Source: Mesaphorura yosii
Lineage: Eukaryota > Arthropoda > Collembola > Poduromorpha > Tullbergiidae
Length of the DNA: 64,000 nucleotides
Reading direction: 5' to 3'
NCBI GenBank assembly: GCA_009869945.1
Contig: WIXG01000302.1
Span: 32,613 to 96,612, forward strand
Shown one piece after another: positions 45,946 to 57,791 of the stretch; the stretch's first letter is position 1; each line of letters opens with the position of its first letter. Position numbers and translations under genes: made by a program. The notes beneath the pieces were generated by a model. It saw only the letters and a program-made list of their open reading frames with translations. It ran no database searches and was not told the origin of the DNA.

Positions 45946-46060
45946 CGCGCGCACGAGCGTAGCGAGTGCCGCGATGCCTTCAGAAGAAACCGGACCACTG
46001 TAGGCGGTCCTGGTTCGGGAAACCGGCGAAGCCGGAGCATAGCGCCCAGCAGAGCTTTAA
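45946..46060. other. GC-rich multi-hairpin segment
   Basis: A GC-rich island in AT-rich DNA with several adjacent short inverted repeats: CGCG at both ends of the first 28 bases with GCAC/GTGC inside, GGACC (45992-45996) with GGTCC (46006-46010), GGTT-CGGG-AAACC, and a perfect CCGGC-GAA-GCCGG at 46023-46035. It lies just upstream of the transposase fragment. It could be part of a mobile element or a structured RNA. I recognise no RNA family. Confidence 0.35.
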
Positions 46061-46593
46061 CTGGCCCCTTGACAATATTTACAAGCGTTCATTGTATGCA
46101 GATAGCCAGACATAAACCGTGCTACCTTCAGGAGAAAGATGAGACAACTGATGTTGGAAGCGCTGTAACTTTGCTTGGAAGCGCTTCCGCACAAAATTTC
46201 CATCAGATTCGGCCTCAGCGATTGGTAAAAACTGTGGTTGCCGATCAAAGTCGGCCCAGCGCTAAAGTGAAGTTTTTTCGTCTGTTCTCTGTGAACTGTT
46301 CAGTGCTTTCAATCCTTGTTGAGTGCACGAAACTCATACCCTCAAAGATTTCGCACGTGTAAAGTTAATTTCTTTCCAGAGTTTTTCCAGTCCAAACGCC
46401 TGACAATTTAGTATTTCCTACTTAGAAATTAGAATAAAAGACGTGAACTTACTCATCAAATGGCAGGCGGTGGAATTTACCTGCCCAGGAATCTGTAAGG
46501 TGACTGCTTCTGGAATTGAAATTGAGTTGAAATTGGTACCCGTACCCGTGTGCACAGAGTTTGATCTTCCAGACGCGAGACGCCACGTTCAAA
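46061..46593. other. 5' flank of POLR1E
   Basis: Spacer with the palindrome GGAAGCGCTTCC near 46178. It presumably includes the POLR1E promoter. No gene seen. Confidence 0.4.
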
Positions 46594-48009
46594 ATGGTCA
46601 AAGTCAAAGTGAAACGCGTTGTGGAGGTTAATGCCGGCGGAGCACCGTTAATAATTAACTTTGAACATGGTCAGGTGAATCCGAGTGCTGCACGCCGTGT
46701 CAGTCAGAAATTGAGTGCAAGCGTTTATGAATCCGTACCGACCAAGAGTAAGGGAAGATCAAACACTAATGAAGTTCGTAAGCAACTTGCAATTGTCAGA
46801 TCAGCGAACGGCATGATTTACGTCGGTTCATCAGATAATTCACTAAATGCTGATACATCAAATGGAGCACGACTACGGACATTTATTGGTGTATGCCGGA
46901 ACAAAAAACTGAGCTTGCACGAAGCAAATTCAATTATTGTATCGCCACTGGTGCAACATCTACCGCATCTGAAGGTCAGGGAGTCTGGTGATAGAAGTGT
47001 CAAGAGCACAGCAGAGAAACGTGCAGCAGCGATCGACCTCGTCAAGGCGTTTGGATCGAAGAAGAAACGCCAAACGTACGAAAGGATGGAGAAACATCAA
47101 ATTGACGCTGATCAAATGGACGAAAGTATGAAGACTGCAACAAAATTAGCAATAATACCAGATGAGAAAGACATGCCTGGCCAGAAAGATACGACAGTTC
47201 TCGAACTGGTGCCTCCATGTAACCGAGAAACCAGAGACGTGTTCCAGGTGTACCAACTTAGAGATATTATATCTGCGCAAGAAATGGAGGACATGAGTGA
47301 ACTGGCTGAAGAGTGGCTCAGCTGCTCAATTGTGCGAATTAAGGCATGGCGAGAGGCAAAGAAGTTCTCAGACTACTTTTTCGAAATGTGGAAGCGTCTC
47401 TCGCCGAAAAAGAATGATCCTCAAACTATGGTGAAAGCTAAAATGGTTTTGTACGCTGAGCTCTTGATTTGTTTGCTCAAACTAAAATTCAGTGAAGTCA
47501 GAAAGAAAGTACCCGGGCTTCCAACCGAATTCCCACAGTGGTTGGTGGACAAGGCTCTGCAAGAGTTTACAAGTCAGAATGCCAACGGCTTAAGGTAGCC
47601 CTACTTTCCTGCTCTTAGTCTTAATTTTTCTCTATCAGGCTTATCACTTAATCGTTTCTGGAATTTTAGGTGCCGGTCTGATACTCACAAGGACAAGACT
47701 TGCTGCTACATTATGGTGCTGGTGATTTTGGCGAATGATTTCGTGTTCGATGTGCAGCTCATGTCGACAAGTTTACAGATTCACATCAAGAAGTAAGCTT
47801 GATCGCGTTACCCATGATCGTATTTACCACAAAATTCGAAGACCTAATAACGCCATGCTTATGTTATGTTTAGACTGCTGACATTAGCCAAGGCGGTGGG
47901 AATAACCATTCAGCACAACGCGAGCACGAAGGAGTACAAAGGGGTTTTGAAAGTACCGTTACCTAAGCCTATTGAGACGAGAGGACGAGCACGAAACATT
48001 CGCCGGTAA
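46594..48009 (+). CDS. POLR1E: DNA-directed RNA polymerase I subunit A49 (RPA49)
   Basis: Three exons: 46594-47594, 47670-47792 and 47874-48009, giving 419 aa, the same size as human POLR1E. The N-terminal dimerisation-type beta domain includes MIYVGSSDNSLNADTSNGAR with RTFIGVCRNKKLSL. It is followed by the family linker AAAIDLVKAFGSKKKRQTYE and the C-terminal tandem winged-helix region. Matching segments there are DVFQVYQLRDIISAQEMEDM, LANDFVFDVQLMSTSLQIHI, LLTLAKAVGITI and a basic tail. It pairs with RPA34/POLR1G on Pol I and promotes initiation and elongation of rRNA transcription in the nucleolus. The start is the ATG at 46594; the upstream in-frame codons lack an ATG. AATAAA lies near 48087. 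It is convergent with the GPCR gene. Confidence 0.92.
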
Positions 48010-48122
48010 ATAGTTCATGTTCATTGTTGATTCCTTATTATCAGTCGTTTTATTTTTGGAGCATAAATGCAATTCTGGACATGAGAATAAATCATGATCA
48101 ATGTGATCACTAAAACTATTAA

Positions 48123-49130
48123 TTACACGTGCTGTTCAGTGTGGTCAGAAATTATTGTGCTCGCGACGCTGTTTTCTGGTGTGCACGAGCTGAGTTGAAG
48201 ATCTTTGACTTTCCTGCAGCACATCGTGACTGAGCCACACATTTTGAAGAGCGACGTCCTGAACTCCTTCACCATCAAGTAGTAGATTACAAAATTCACG
48301 GACGAATTCAGGACATAGAAAGTGTCGGCCAGGTAGCTTATTGTGTAGTCGTAGTATTTGTACTGCTCGAAGTCAAAGTAATTCGCGTAGTTCATTATGC
48401 GTCGGACAATCTCAAACGAGTGGCAGAAGCCAAAGACTAACACGACGCATAGCAGCATTCTTGTAATCGAGATTTCTTTCGTCTCGAGGTTGGTCAGCGT
48501 TTTCCTCGTCTTGTTGAAGTCTTTTAACTGTTGGTGCAGAAATGTAATCAGTAATCAAATGGCACACGAATGCGATACCTTACGCAATTTGTTACTAACC
48601 CCAGTGTAAATGAGCACGTTGAGGACGACGATTATTACGAAAGGGACGAAATGCAGGATAAGTGCGGCAAACAGCTCGAACCCGTACTCATGAAGGTATT
48701 TATCGTAGAAAAGAGCGAAAAGTGAAAGCAACACGGTGAATGCAAGGACTCCAAACGCCGTCCACCGCGCTCGTGACGGTGTGATCCAGACGCGTGCCTT
48801 GAGCGGCCACCGCACCACGATAAAACGCTCGAGGGAGACCACGACGGTGAAGAATCGTGTGCCACTCGTACACGTCCAGTCCCAGAGATAGAGGAACACG
48901 GTCCAGGCTTCCGGCCCGGCGAGGAATGGCGTGAGATTGTTCTGCGTTCGGAGAAAACTGAGGATGAGGAGCAAAATATCGGAGAACGTGAGGCCCAGCA
49001 TGAAGTAGTTGGTCGAACTTCGCATCTCCTTGCGGAGGAGCACGAGCGCGTTGAGGAGATTGCCAAGGATGCCCAGTACACAGATCACGAGGATCAGGAT
49101 CATACACGTGAGAAAAATTATGTGATCCAT
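48123..49130 (-). CDS. Rhodopsin-family GPCR, peptide-receptor-like
   Basis: Two exons: 49130-48579 and 48527-48123, giving 318 aa. Seven hydrophobic helices can be placed. TM1 has ILGNLLNALVLL (GN motif), TM2 has LGLTFSDILLLILSFL, and TM3 ends SLERFIVVRWP with ERF in place of DRY. TM7 has SSVNFVIYYLM in place of NPxxY. The general pattern resembles FMRFamide- and thyrotropin-releasing-hormone-type peptide receptors of invertebrates. Extracellular loop 2 (between SLFALF and ALILHF) is very short and has no Cys, so the usual TM3-ECL2 disulphide seems absent. The N-terminus before TM1 is only a few residues, so an upstream exon may be missing. The ligand is unknown. Confidence 0.83.
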
Positions 49131-49800
49131 CGGAGATCTTATCTTATCGTTTATCTTTCAAACACTAACGATAGCTTATCCGAATTGACCAGTGAACTGT
49201 CCCGAGCCGAGCATTTCGGTGAGCTAATTATGATTGCGTTGCATTAAACTGCTGATTTGCGAGAACTATTGTCAAGTAGTGTTGGCGTGGTCTCAATTCT
49301 CGGTACTCATTAGCGTGCAAATTCTAAATATTTGCATAAAAACCAGTTCTTTACTGCGAAATGTTGAGACAACTGCGATGCATGCATTATCGTGCTATGC
49401 GTTATTGAAACTTTGTAATTCTCCCCCATACAGGAACACAGTACTCCAATCTTAAATCATTTTAGTACTGCAAAAAATTCTTCTTTCAATTCAGTCAAGG
49501 TCACATTAATTAGAAATATGGACTGTATTGCTGGACTAGTTCGTCATTTGATTCATTTACGTAGAAAGCTTAAATATGACGTGATGAATTTATATAGCAC
49601 CCTGTATATTTAACCCTAATTTATTGTCCGAGTAATTATTCAACAAGCAAACACAATAACCGACGGAGGGAAAGAGTCCAATTATGGTTAAGTGCGTTTG
49701 TTGATCTTTTCGCGACTAATGAGGCTTGAAATTTTCCAAAAATAGTTGTGCATCCGTCGCTGAATTCACGAGCTCCAAGTATGCATACGGTCTTGTTGTT
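49131..49800. other. Intergenic, no gene recognised
   Basis: AT-rich spacer between the 5' end of the GPCR gene and the 3' end of the carboxypeptidase gene. No feature identified. Confidence 0.4.
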
Positions 49801-51536
49801 TTAGAATGTCATTTCTCGAGTAAACTTGTTGATCATCTCGAAGCACCATTCCGGCTGGTCATGCGGAGCAGAGTGTCCAGCATTCCTAAAAGACATTTTC
49901 AGTAAGCAATTAATGCATGCTCTGTGTACTTTGCACCAGAAGCCTGTCTCACCTGACTAGCACATATTGCAGATTCTTGTGACTTTTCACAAATCCAGCA
50001 ATGTCGTTGTTCATGGTCCAAATCTTTCTTTTCGCGTTCTTGTATCCGTCCGCCCCGCTCCACGTAAGATTATGGATGAAACTCTCCACACCCACGTGTG
50101 GCACCATCAGATCCATCTGCCCAGCATAGAACATGAAGCGGTAGTTTGCCTCCAGCAACTCCTCCACCTGACTCTTGACTGACTGGGCAATGTCCTCAAC
50201 CATGTAGTTGAACACCTTCGTCGAGTTTCCAAAGTTCTGATCGCCGACGTGCAGCAAGTGTCGAATGTACGGATTCTGTCTGAGGAACCTCGACCCGTAC
50301 TTTACTTTGTCGGGTAGGGATGAGTAAAGGAAGTTGGACTTGTACACGAAGCCAGTCATATTTTGAAAGAGCGTGGTGATTGGATGCGGCCAGCCGAGGA
50401 TGAGCTCCTGAAGAATATCCTGAGCCTCGGCCCAGTATTTGACGTCGACGTACTGCTGTAGTCGCTTGTGTTGTTCGTCGAAGATCCGGATATCGGATTT
50501 GTCAATGAGACCCAGGTGATAAAAATACTGCCCGTAATCGGACTGCATCACAGCGTCAAAGAAACCGGACCCAATTGCCAGGCCCTTCAGGTTAATTTTG
50601 ATTTCTGGCTTGAAACTATTCTCGTAGTGAATTTTTGCTCCGAGCGACGGCCCAAATTTTCCGGCGTATGACTGCCCGGTGATATAGAAGGGTTGCCAGC
50701 TGAATTCTGGGAATATTTGGAAGAATTGAAGCAGACCATTGTAGAGACTGACGGAGGCCTCGTCCACAAAGCGAGAGTAGCCCTGGTCGTCCTCAGTGAA
50801 ACTGAACCCCGTTCCCACCGGATTGTCTATGTAGAGCACGGAATGCGTCAGGGTCCACGGAGTCTGGCGGAATTTTATGCGGTCCTGCTCGTCAAAGTAG
50901 AACGGGCCATTCTCTTGGAAGATGCCGTAAAAAGCCGATACTCCTGGACCGCCTTGAAGCCAGAGCAGCACAGGAGCGTTTTCTGGGTCAAACTAGTAAT
51001 ACAAGAATGTTTGCATTCATACCGTCAATTTTATGTGGAAAAGAGTTAAGACTTACAGCTGCCGGAAAGAACCAGAAGAAGAGATTTGAGTTGAAGACTT
51101 CGTTAACCGTCAAGTAGCCGGAATAACTGAGCACATGCGTGAAGTTGGTCACTTTGGCTCTCGCCTTGGCTTCCTTGATACGACCGGCCTTGAGGTATCG
51201 AGTGAGATACAGCGCCACATCATCTTCACCCCCCGGCGTGCCGGGTTCACCCACGGGCACATCAGACTTGGCTTCGCTGTCGGCCAAAGTCGCCGCTGGG
51301 TCTGGACCACTTGAACTGTTCAAACTAGGCAATGCAGTCTCGTTGCAGTGAGCCGGAGCATCGTTTTCCTCATCATGGTATACACCCTTCAGGAGTTTAA
51401 TGTAGGAAGGGTCCTCAAATAGGAGAATCTCGTCACCATCGTTGGTTGATTCCTTCGTCTTCGTTGTGACAGCGCGGAAGCAGCAGCACACGAGCGCCGC
51501 AACGATCAATAACCCGGTGCACTTGTCAACAACCAT
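49801..51536 (-). CDS. CPVL: Serine carboxypeptidase, CPVL-type (peptidase S10)
   Basis: Three exons: 51536-51057, 50992-49953 and 49885-49801, giving 534 aa. An ATG at 51671 in the same frame would add 45 residues. The start MVVDKCTGLLIVAALVCCCF looks like a signal peptide. A Pro/Gly/Asp-rich segment of about 60 residues precedes the S10 core (HVLSYSGYLTVNEVFNSNLF, PVLLWLQGGPGVSAFYG). The catalytic triad is visible: Ser in GQSYAGKF, Asp in FYAGQMDLMVP and His in NAGHSAPHDQP. The residue before the Ser is Gln, where Glu is usual in carboxypeptidase Y-type enzymes. The role is removal of C-terminal residues in lysosomes or outside cells; arthropod relatives also serve digestion and vitellogenesis. 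Confidence 0.93.
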
Positions 51537-51671
51537 CTTGCTGGTCAGTGGCGTACTGACGACAAGAATGAGATAAAGCACCTTCCCAATAAAGTCAATG
51601 TCAAAATTGCCTAAACTTGCTTTTAACTGTAAAAGGAGGGTATGCACTTTTAACCTTAATGTAAACAACAT

Positions 51672-52327
51672 TTAACTGCATTTTCAATCTGTCACGTTTG
51701 GCAATAAATCACAGAACCTCACCAACTCGCATACGTAGTAGACATAGCATCTTCATTAAACATACATGATGATAAGGAACTCGCTTTTTAACCGAGTAAA
51801 CGGATTGAAGACGTTGCAGCGTTGCAACTTCATTTAGCTAACTTCCACATATCTTTGGTGGCTACTCGATGAGTGCAGGTTTTAAACAAAGATGTGATGG
51901 TTTGAAAATAATTCATTGGTTGACTTGTGTATTCTAGTATTTCGTAATTCTCGCCGGTATGAGCCTACATAATTCGAAGTAATCATTATATTGAAAAGGT
52001 CCAGTAAAAAAACTCAAACTTCTCAACCTAGCGTAACAAAATTGATAAGTTGATAAACTCTTCTTCATTTTCATTTCATCCTTTCCTTCATAGCCCATGT
52101 GATTTAAAAAAGAAGCCATTATCAGAAGGGTGAACGAAACTGCTCGCCACGTTTAAGCAGCTCTTGAAGTATGTAAAGGGAGCCCTAGTCTGCAATTGCG
52201 TAGATGACGTAGAAAGGACAAGAAACAGACTATTAATGCAAATAGAATTTTAATAGTTAATAGAAATGATCGTGTCAGATGCGAATGGTTAACATGAGTA
52301 GAAACACAGGTGAAGTCAACAGGTAAT
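51672..52327. other. Intergenic, no gene recognised
   Basis: AT-rich spacer between the carboxypeptidase 5' end and the CAP gene 3' end. No coding signal seen. Confidence 0.4.
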
Positions 52328-52923
52328 TTAAGCACCGTAGACACAGGTCCAGTACTGGCGGTAAGCGTTGTTTGTGTTGCCCTGTGCGCACCCGAATTGA
52401 GTGAACGCTCTCTGCAGAAGGTTGGCACGATGTCCAGGGGAAGTGAGCCATCCAGCAACAGCGGCTTGGCAGCTGGTGTACCCAGCAGCAAGGTTTTCTC
52501 CGAGCGTTGACCATCTGCAATGAGTCCGGGTTGCGCGCGATTAGAAAATTCCCTCGTTAAAGAATATGAATAATCGTTGAATTTTATATTCTATGCACCT
52601 GAATCCGGCCGCGGTGACGCGAGTACCAAGATCAGCTTCGTTTGGGCATTGATGGGAGAAGCAGTTTCGGGAAATCATCACATTATTGTGGGCAGCGGCC
52701 GCTGCTGCAAGCTACCCGCGAAAAATTCAATGACTACGATGAGAATTCATTCCTTTATCAGGAACACCTATCGTTAGCTTACCTGAGCATTGTATCTGAG
52801 TGCGGGGAGTCCTCCATTCTGAGCACGAGCGTTGTTGGTTTCGGTGGCGCAGAGTTGAGCCGAGCAGGTGCTGGCCAAGATCAGGATCACGGTGGAGACG
52901 GCAAGATTGGCGATTGAACACAT
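52328..52923 (-). CDS. Small secreted CAP-domain protein (SCP/YkwD-like)
   Basis: Three exons: 52923-52783, 52711-52599 and 52514-52328, giving 146 aa. A signal peptide (LAVSTVILILASTCSAQ) is followed by a minimal CAP domain. NNARAQNGGLPALRYNAQLA and HNNVMISRNCFSHQ (CAP helix 1 with the metal-binding-type His) lead to GTRVTAAGFRWSTLGENLAA and VAGWLTSPGHRANLLQRAFT. GENLAAG and SPGHRANLL are the bacterial/plant/fungal-style signature rather than the longer animal venom-allergen form. No C-terminal Cys-rich extension is present. CAP proteins bind sterols, lipids or peptides and often act in defence. The second exon acceptor (CGGGTAG) is the one that keeps the frame; a downstream AG would introduce a stop. 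Confidence 0.85.
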
Positions 52924-54379
52924 TTTGAGGGAATGTGGAGACTGAATTCCGGATTCGGAGCTGGCATCGGCTTTTATGAAGGTCATTCAAATAGACCAGC
53001 TGTTAGGCCCAACAATGGATCAAAAGCACGAGTACAGCTGCGAGATTATGCAAACAGCAATTCGCGGAGGCTGACGTTCAAGGGTAACGTGATATGACAT
53101 TAGCGATGAAGTCTGAAAATCAATTTTGTGGAAGGCATGACAGAATAAGATACGCAATCGAAACCACAAAACAGGAATTGGTGAGCGTTTAATTCCTTCA
53201 ATCAAATGTGTCTTTGCAAATGAAAAAAATCACACGAATTGCGTCTGTTTCAGTTTAATCAGGTGCCAAGTAACCGAATGTGGTCGAATGTCAATCTTTT
53301 GAATGGATAAAAACAAAATTGGTCAAGCAGTGTCATACGACCTGATTCATTCAACCAGAAATACGAACTTCGAGATGAGAGGGATTGCAAATTACCGCTT
53401 CGAACCCATCGGGGTAAGGTTTTGCGAAACTAAGATGAGCACGTTGCACACGTGCATGTTGTTATTGACATTGACGGTTTCAGTGCTGCTGTTTCGATTG
53501 TTTACGATCTAAACATCTAGCACACATGTCCATTTGATGGCAGTCAGTCAAATGCTTCAAGTCCTTCGTTGATGGAAGATGCACCCATATCATTACGTTT
53601 AGCTCAACCACTTGAATTTTTAAAAATAGTTTGTTACACTAATTCCTAGTCCGTAAATCGAAGCGCGTTTGCTAATTTGTTAGCGTGCATGCTTCAAATT
53701 ATCAAATGGCCAAATTCTTGTATCATCCTGCACGTAGTTGAAGCCTGTTTTGGTCCTGAGTGAGATACAACAAAAACTGAAGCGTTGAAATCACTGTAAT
53801 CTCACGGGTCACGCGTCGGCCCGGCGTCCCAATTGCAATTTTATGTGAAGCCTTGCCATCAACCCTGTTAATACAAAACTCAGTAGTCGTGGTTCTGGGG
53901 CTGAAATTCTCCAGGTTCTGGTGATGAATCGACGCTGAATTTTCTGCCTAAACACAACAATTCAAATCCCAAATTCTACAAAAATTAAAAATTCAAGTAC
54001 AGATTTCACCAAACGAAGTCTCATATGAAAAGGCTGCTCTTTGTGCGTAATATGTTTAACGGTTTGAGATTCGAAAGGGTTGAGCGAATGAGCGGAAAGG
54101 AGTCTCGTTCGAATTTGTTGGTAAAACAAACTTCGGCATAATCAGTAATCGTTAGATTGGAAAGCGTTAAAATCGTTTCACTTGCGTGTGTTACAAGTTG
54201 ATCTTTGGGAATTGCACTTTCATAGCATCAGTGAAGCCCCAGTTCAGTTCGTAGGAGGATACTCTTTTGAAAACTTTACACGTAAGATCACTAAAAGTAC
54301 GTTTTCTTCTTTGACATTGATTACTGAAATCTACTGGCGATTATAGATTGAAACTCCTCTCGAAGGTGACGGAAGCGCT
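52924..54379. other. Intergenic, no gene recognised
   Basis: About 1.45 kb between the divergent CAP and PRKRIP1 genes. Short frames are present but none is convincing. Confidence 0.45.
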
Positions 54380-55039
54380 ATGAGTTCTGTCAATAACCCC
54401 GCCAGTGGCGATGGAGAGCAGCCAAAGAAGAAGAAAAGAGTTGAAGTTCCAATCGTCTCCATCAAGAACACAGCTGATTATCAGAGAATGAAGTTAGAAA
54501 GGCTGATGGCCAACCCCGACAAAGCCGTTATGATTCCTGATCGACCAAAGGAGAAAAGGGGTATTGCACCACCGCCGGATTTTGTGCGAAATATAATGGG
54601 ATCATCAGCTGGAGCAGGCAGTGGTGAGTTCCATGTGTACAGACATCTTAGAAGGAAAGAGTACGCCAGACAGAAAGACATTCAGGAGAAGGCTGAACAA
54701 GAACGGAGGGAAGAAGAGTACAAAAGAAAGGCGGAGGAGGAGAAGAGAAAAGCAGAGGAGAAGACAGCGAAAAAGAGGGCGAAACGGTTAAAGCAGAAGG
54801 AAAGGATGAAGAAGAATAAATTGAAGAAGACACAAGGTGGGAAGCCAGCGAAAAGCAGCAGTTCAAGCTGTGAAGAATCGGAGGAAGAGAACCAGACGAA
54901 AGAGACAGGCGTAAATACTGTAGGCGGGACCTCCAGTCCTAAAAATGGTACGAAAGCTGAAGGCCCGGAACCTCAGCCGCAGGAGACACCAGCAGAAAGC
55001 CAACCCCACAACGTTGATGAGACAAGTGAAGGCCAGTGA
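54380..55039 (+). CDS. PRKRIP1: PRKR-interacting protein 1 homologue
   Basis: Intronless frame of 219 aa. The N-terminal block is diagnostic: a basic patch, then NTADYQRMKLERLMANPDKA, RPKEKRGIAPPPDFVRNIMG and SGEFHVYRHLRRKEYARQKD. The middle is a long Arg/Lys/Glu-rich coiled coil (residues about 90-155) ending in a KRAKRLKQKERMKKNKLKK nuclear-type basic region. The tail is Ser/Glu/Pro-rich and disordered. PRKRIP1 is a component of the catalytic-stage spliceosome, where its long helix bridges U2 snRNP and the core, and it binds double-stranded RNA. The lack of introns contrasts with nearly all other genes here and could reflect retroposition or intron loss. AT-rich 3' flank. Confidence 0.94.
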   Translation: MSSVNNPASGDGEQPKKKKRVEVPIVSIKNTADYQRMKLERLMANPDKAVMIPDRPKEKRGIAPPPDFVRNIMGSSAGAGSGEFHVYRHLRRKEYARQKDIQEKAEQERREEEYKRKAEEEKRKAEEKTAKKRAKRLKQKERMKKNKLKKTQGGKPAKSSSSSCEESEEENQTKETGVNTVGGTSSPKNGTKAEGPEPQPQETPAESQPHNVDETSEGQ

Positions 55040-55444
55040 CAATAATCGTCATGAATGTATGTGTAATATATTAAGCTATGTTAATCATATTTAATTATTT
55101 TACTAAATTCAAAATCCGATCTGTGTATAATATAATGTTTTAGTAACAAGATTTAATCAAACTAAAGGTCCTTCTATTACCATATTCTATACCCTTGACG
55201 GCATTGTTCACTTATCACATGTAAATCATAATGCATCACAAAAACCCTGGTAATGCTTCCAAAAATACAGACACAGAGTTTAGAAGCTAATCAGGTTAGG
55301 TTTCCTTTTCTTCTTACTCGTTAAAGCCATCTTAGACCTTTCACAGTATCAAATGGCTTATCGTCAATCTTCGCCAACGCCAGATTTTTCATCTCAATTA
55401 GAATTCAGTCAAAGTAATCTGATCATATCTTAACCGTCATAATT
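55040..55444. other. Convergent 3' intergenic
   Basis: AT-rich, about 400 bp, expected to contain the 3' UTRs of PRKRIP1 and TMEM181. Confidence 0.4.
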
Positions 55445-57791
55445 TCAGTCACTGTCGTCATGATGTTGACCTTGTCCCGGCTGTGGCTGCTGCAGAGGTC
55501 CATTCAGTGGTGCTTTCGATTCCTCATCAGATCCGTAGATTACTTCTTCATCGCTATCATTTACCATCGAGAAAGATGGGTTGTCCTTTGTGATTTGTGA
55601 GGCTGAAAATGGTGAATGTCATTTTAGTCATTCTAGTTGATGGAATCAGGCGAGCTGGGCTTAAAATCGAATTAGATAGAAGAGTTAACTTACACGACTG
55701 TAGCGTGGCTCCTTCCTTTGGCGAGTACACAAAAGCCATCGTGAAAATGTACAAATTCAGCAGTCCATAAAAAGCCATAAACTCAATGGACGACGAGTAT
55801 TTTGTTGCCAAATCAGCTACAAAGTGGTCTTCAAGAATATTAATCCCAAAGCGCATGTACGTGATGACCATTGCGATCTTCATGACGAGTAGCATCAGGC
55901 CAGTCAAGAATTTAAGTCGAAGATCTGAAAAAGCATTGAATACTAATCAACTCCGAGACTGGTATGCAGGCAAAATTATGATGAAGTAATTAATAATTAC
56001 TGTAATTACCAAAGTATGGCATCAATCTCAGTTCGCTGTAAGCCTTGTACATGAGATATAGGAGGTCAACAAGATACGCTCCTCCGGCGAGCTCAAAGAA
56101 CAATTTCAAGTTCTAGCAGAATCAAATCAAATTACAAATTCTCGGCGAAATAGCACACGTACAAGCATTCCCCACTTCTTACATTGTATCTCGGAGTATC
56201 CTGTTCGTAGTTGTACGTGGGGTCTTGTCGCAGGTGCATTTTCTGCCAGCACGCCATAATAATAGCCGACATCCACAAACAGCCCACAAGGATTAGTTTT
56301 GGCAGGTAAAATGTCAGAATGCGCCGCTCGACCTGTGTAATGCAATATTCTCGACTTGATTTCTATACCGTCTAGGAGCCTTAGTTCTCTATTTTTCAAA
56401 AAGGTACCTGTCTGAGCCCGTGATAAACAGAGAGCCAGAACAGGAACAGAGCGGAGAGGAACGTAATTTGGAAAATGGCATCCAGCATTCCAGGAAACGT
56501 AGAATTGATGAAGAATAGCATGGGAAATGTTGGATCTGAAGCAAACGAAACATTTTGTCAAGATCAAACGGAGTTCCGGCGAAACTACGTGCAAATATCA
56601 CAAACTGAACTGCTGGGTTAATGCACTTACTGTTGTAAAGGAAAAGCAGAGGGAGGAGAATGGACATCCATTTCTGTTCGATGGACCAATCCGTCATGAC
56701 GTATCGTCTCAATGAGTACATGAACCAACTCTGCAAATTACATAAGCGCACACGCGTGCAAATTGATCAGTACATGAATAATTGCACTCGGCTCGATGAG
56801 CAGCTTACCGTTACCACGAAGCACATGAAAGAGTAAAAGAACCGAAATGTAATCTCCAGTTGAGTGAATGACGGGTTGTATGTTTTGAACTGCGAATGGA
56901 GAGATGAGCCATATTTTATGCAATACGCAATAATTCTTATGAAGCTAGAAACTGTGCCTCGGCATGGCTTATGACATGACTTACGTAAAAATGAATCTCA
57001 CGGATGTGGTAATTCTCATGCACAGTCTCAAGACCAGCAAAATGCAAGGTGACAAGGTATTTTGAAAAGTCAATGTAGGAAAGGTGCATCAGATTGACTG
57101 GTTCGCACTCTCCGCCTGGACAAACGAGCCGGAGCTGACGCTGCGTTGGTGTTTCAAATAATTTCAGTGGTGGTGACTTGTCGAACTTGTCCGTTTCACT
57201 CGCGTAAAGATCCAAGGTCATTGTGAATGTTTTCTCAAACGTTTCCCCGCTCTCGAGACTTTTTGTGTCAACTTTGGCCATGAACCAAAGCTGCTGGTGG
57301 TAGGCAGCCAGTTTGGGAGACAAGACGGCGTACGGCCCAGACGCGATATTCTTGTCAGTTATGTTCGGGAGGGACGTGGCGACTGTTTCGGCCGTCCACG
57401 TGATTGGTGGACCTAAGTTCATAACAAGTGTATAAAACAACGTTGGCAGCACATTAAAGATTCCTGACTTACCAACGAGTCCAATAAAGCTGAGGATTCC
57501 GAGTGCGAGGCAAAATCCCACAAAAATCAGTACAAACTCTCGTTTATGAAGTGTGTACAGTTTCATCTGAACGGATCTGCACAATGGACAAAAATATCCT
57601 GTTCAAATCCATTTAATAGCATGATTAGCTTTGACTTTGACTTACCTTTCACACCGGTCATGATGGTAGGCTGGCGCGAGATAGCGGTTAAACACTCCAA
57701 ATATGTCACAGTAATTGCTTGGACAAAATGCTTTCGCCAGTCCCCCGGAAGGCATATAGTACGAATAACCTAAATTGTTTGTCGAATCCAT
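55445..57791 (-). CDS. TMEM181: Transmembrane protein 181
   Basis: Ten exons on the minus strand: 57791-57646, 57576-57473, 57412-56985, 56889-56809, 56730-56631, 56535-56408, 56332-56183, 56112-56010, 55924-55694 and 55602-55445, giving 542 aa. The family run is clear: MKLYTLHKREFVLIF, a luminal beta domain of about 170 residues with a Cys pair (CPGGEC), YFKTYNPSFTQLEITFRFFY, DWSIEQKWMSILLPLLFLYN and LFWLSVYHGLRQVERRILTF. It continues with LMPYFDLRLKFLTGL and the acidic tail NPSFSMVNDSDEEVIYGSDE. It belongs to the seven-helix GOLD-domain-type family with TMEM145/GPR180-like topology. Human TMEM181 has been linked to uptake of a bacterial toxin; its normal role is uncertain. Length and motifs look complete. 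Confidence 0.95.
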
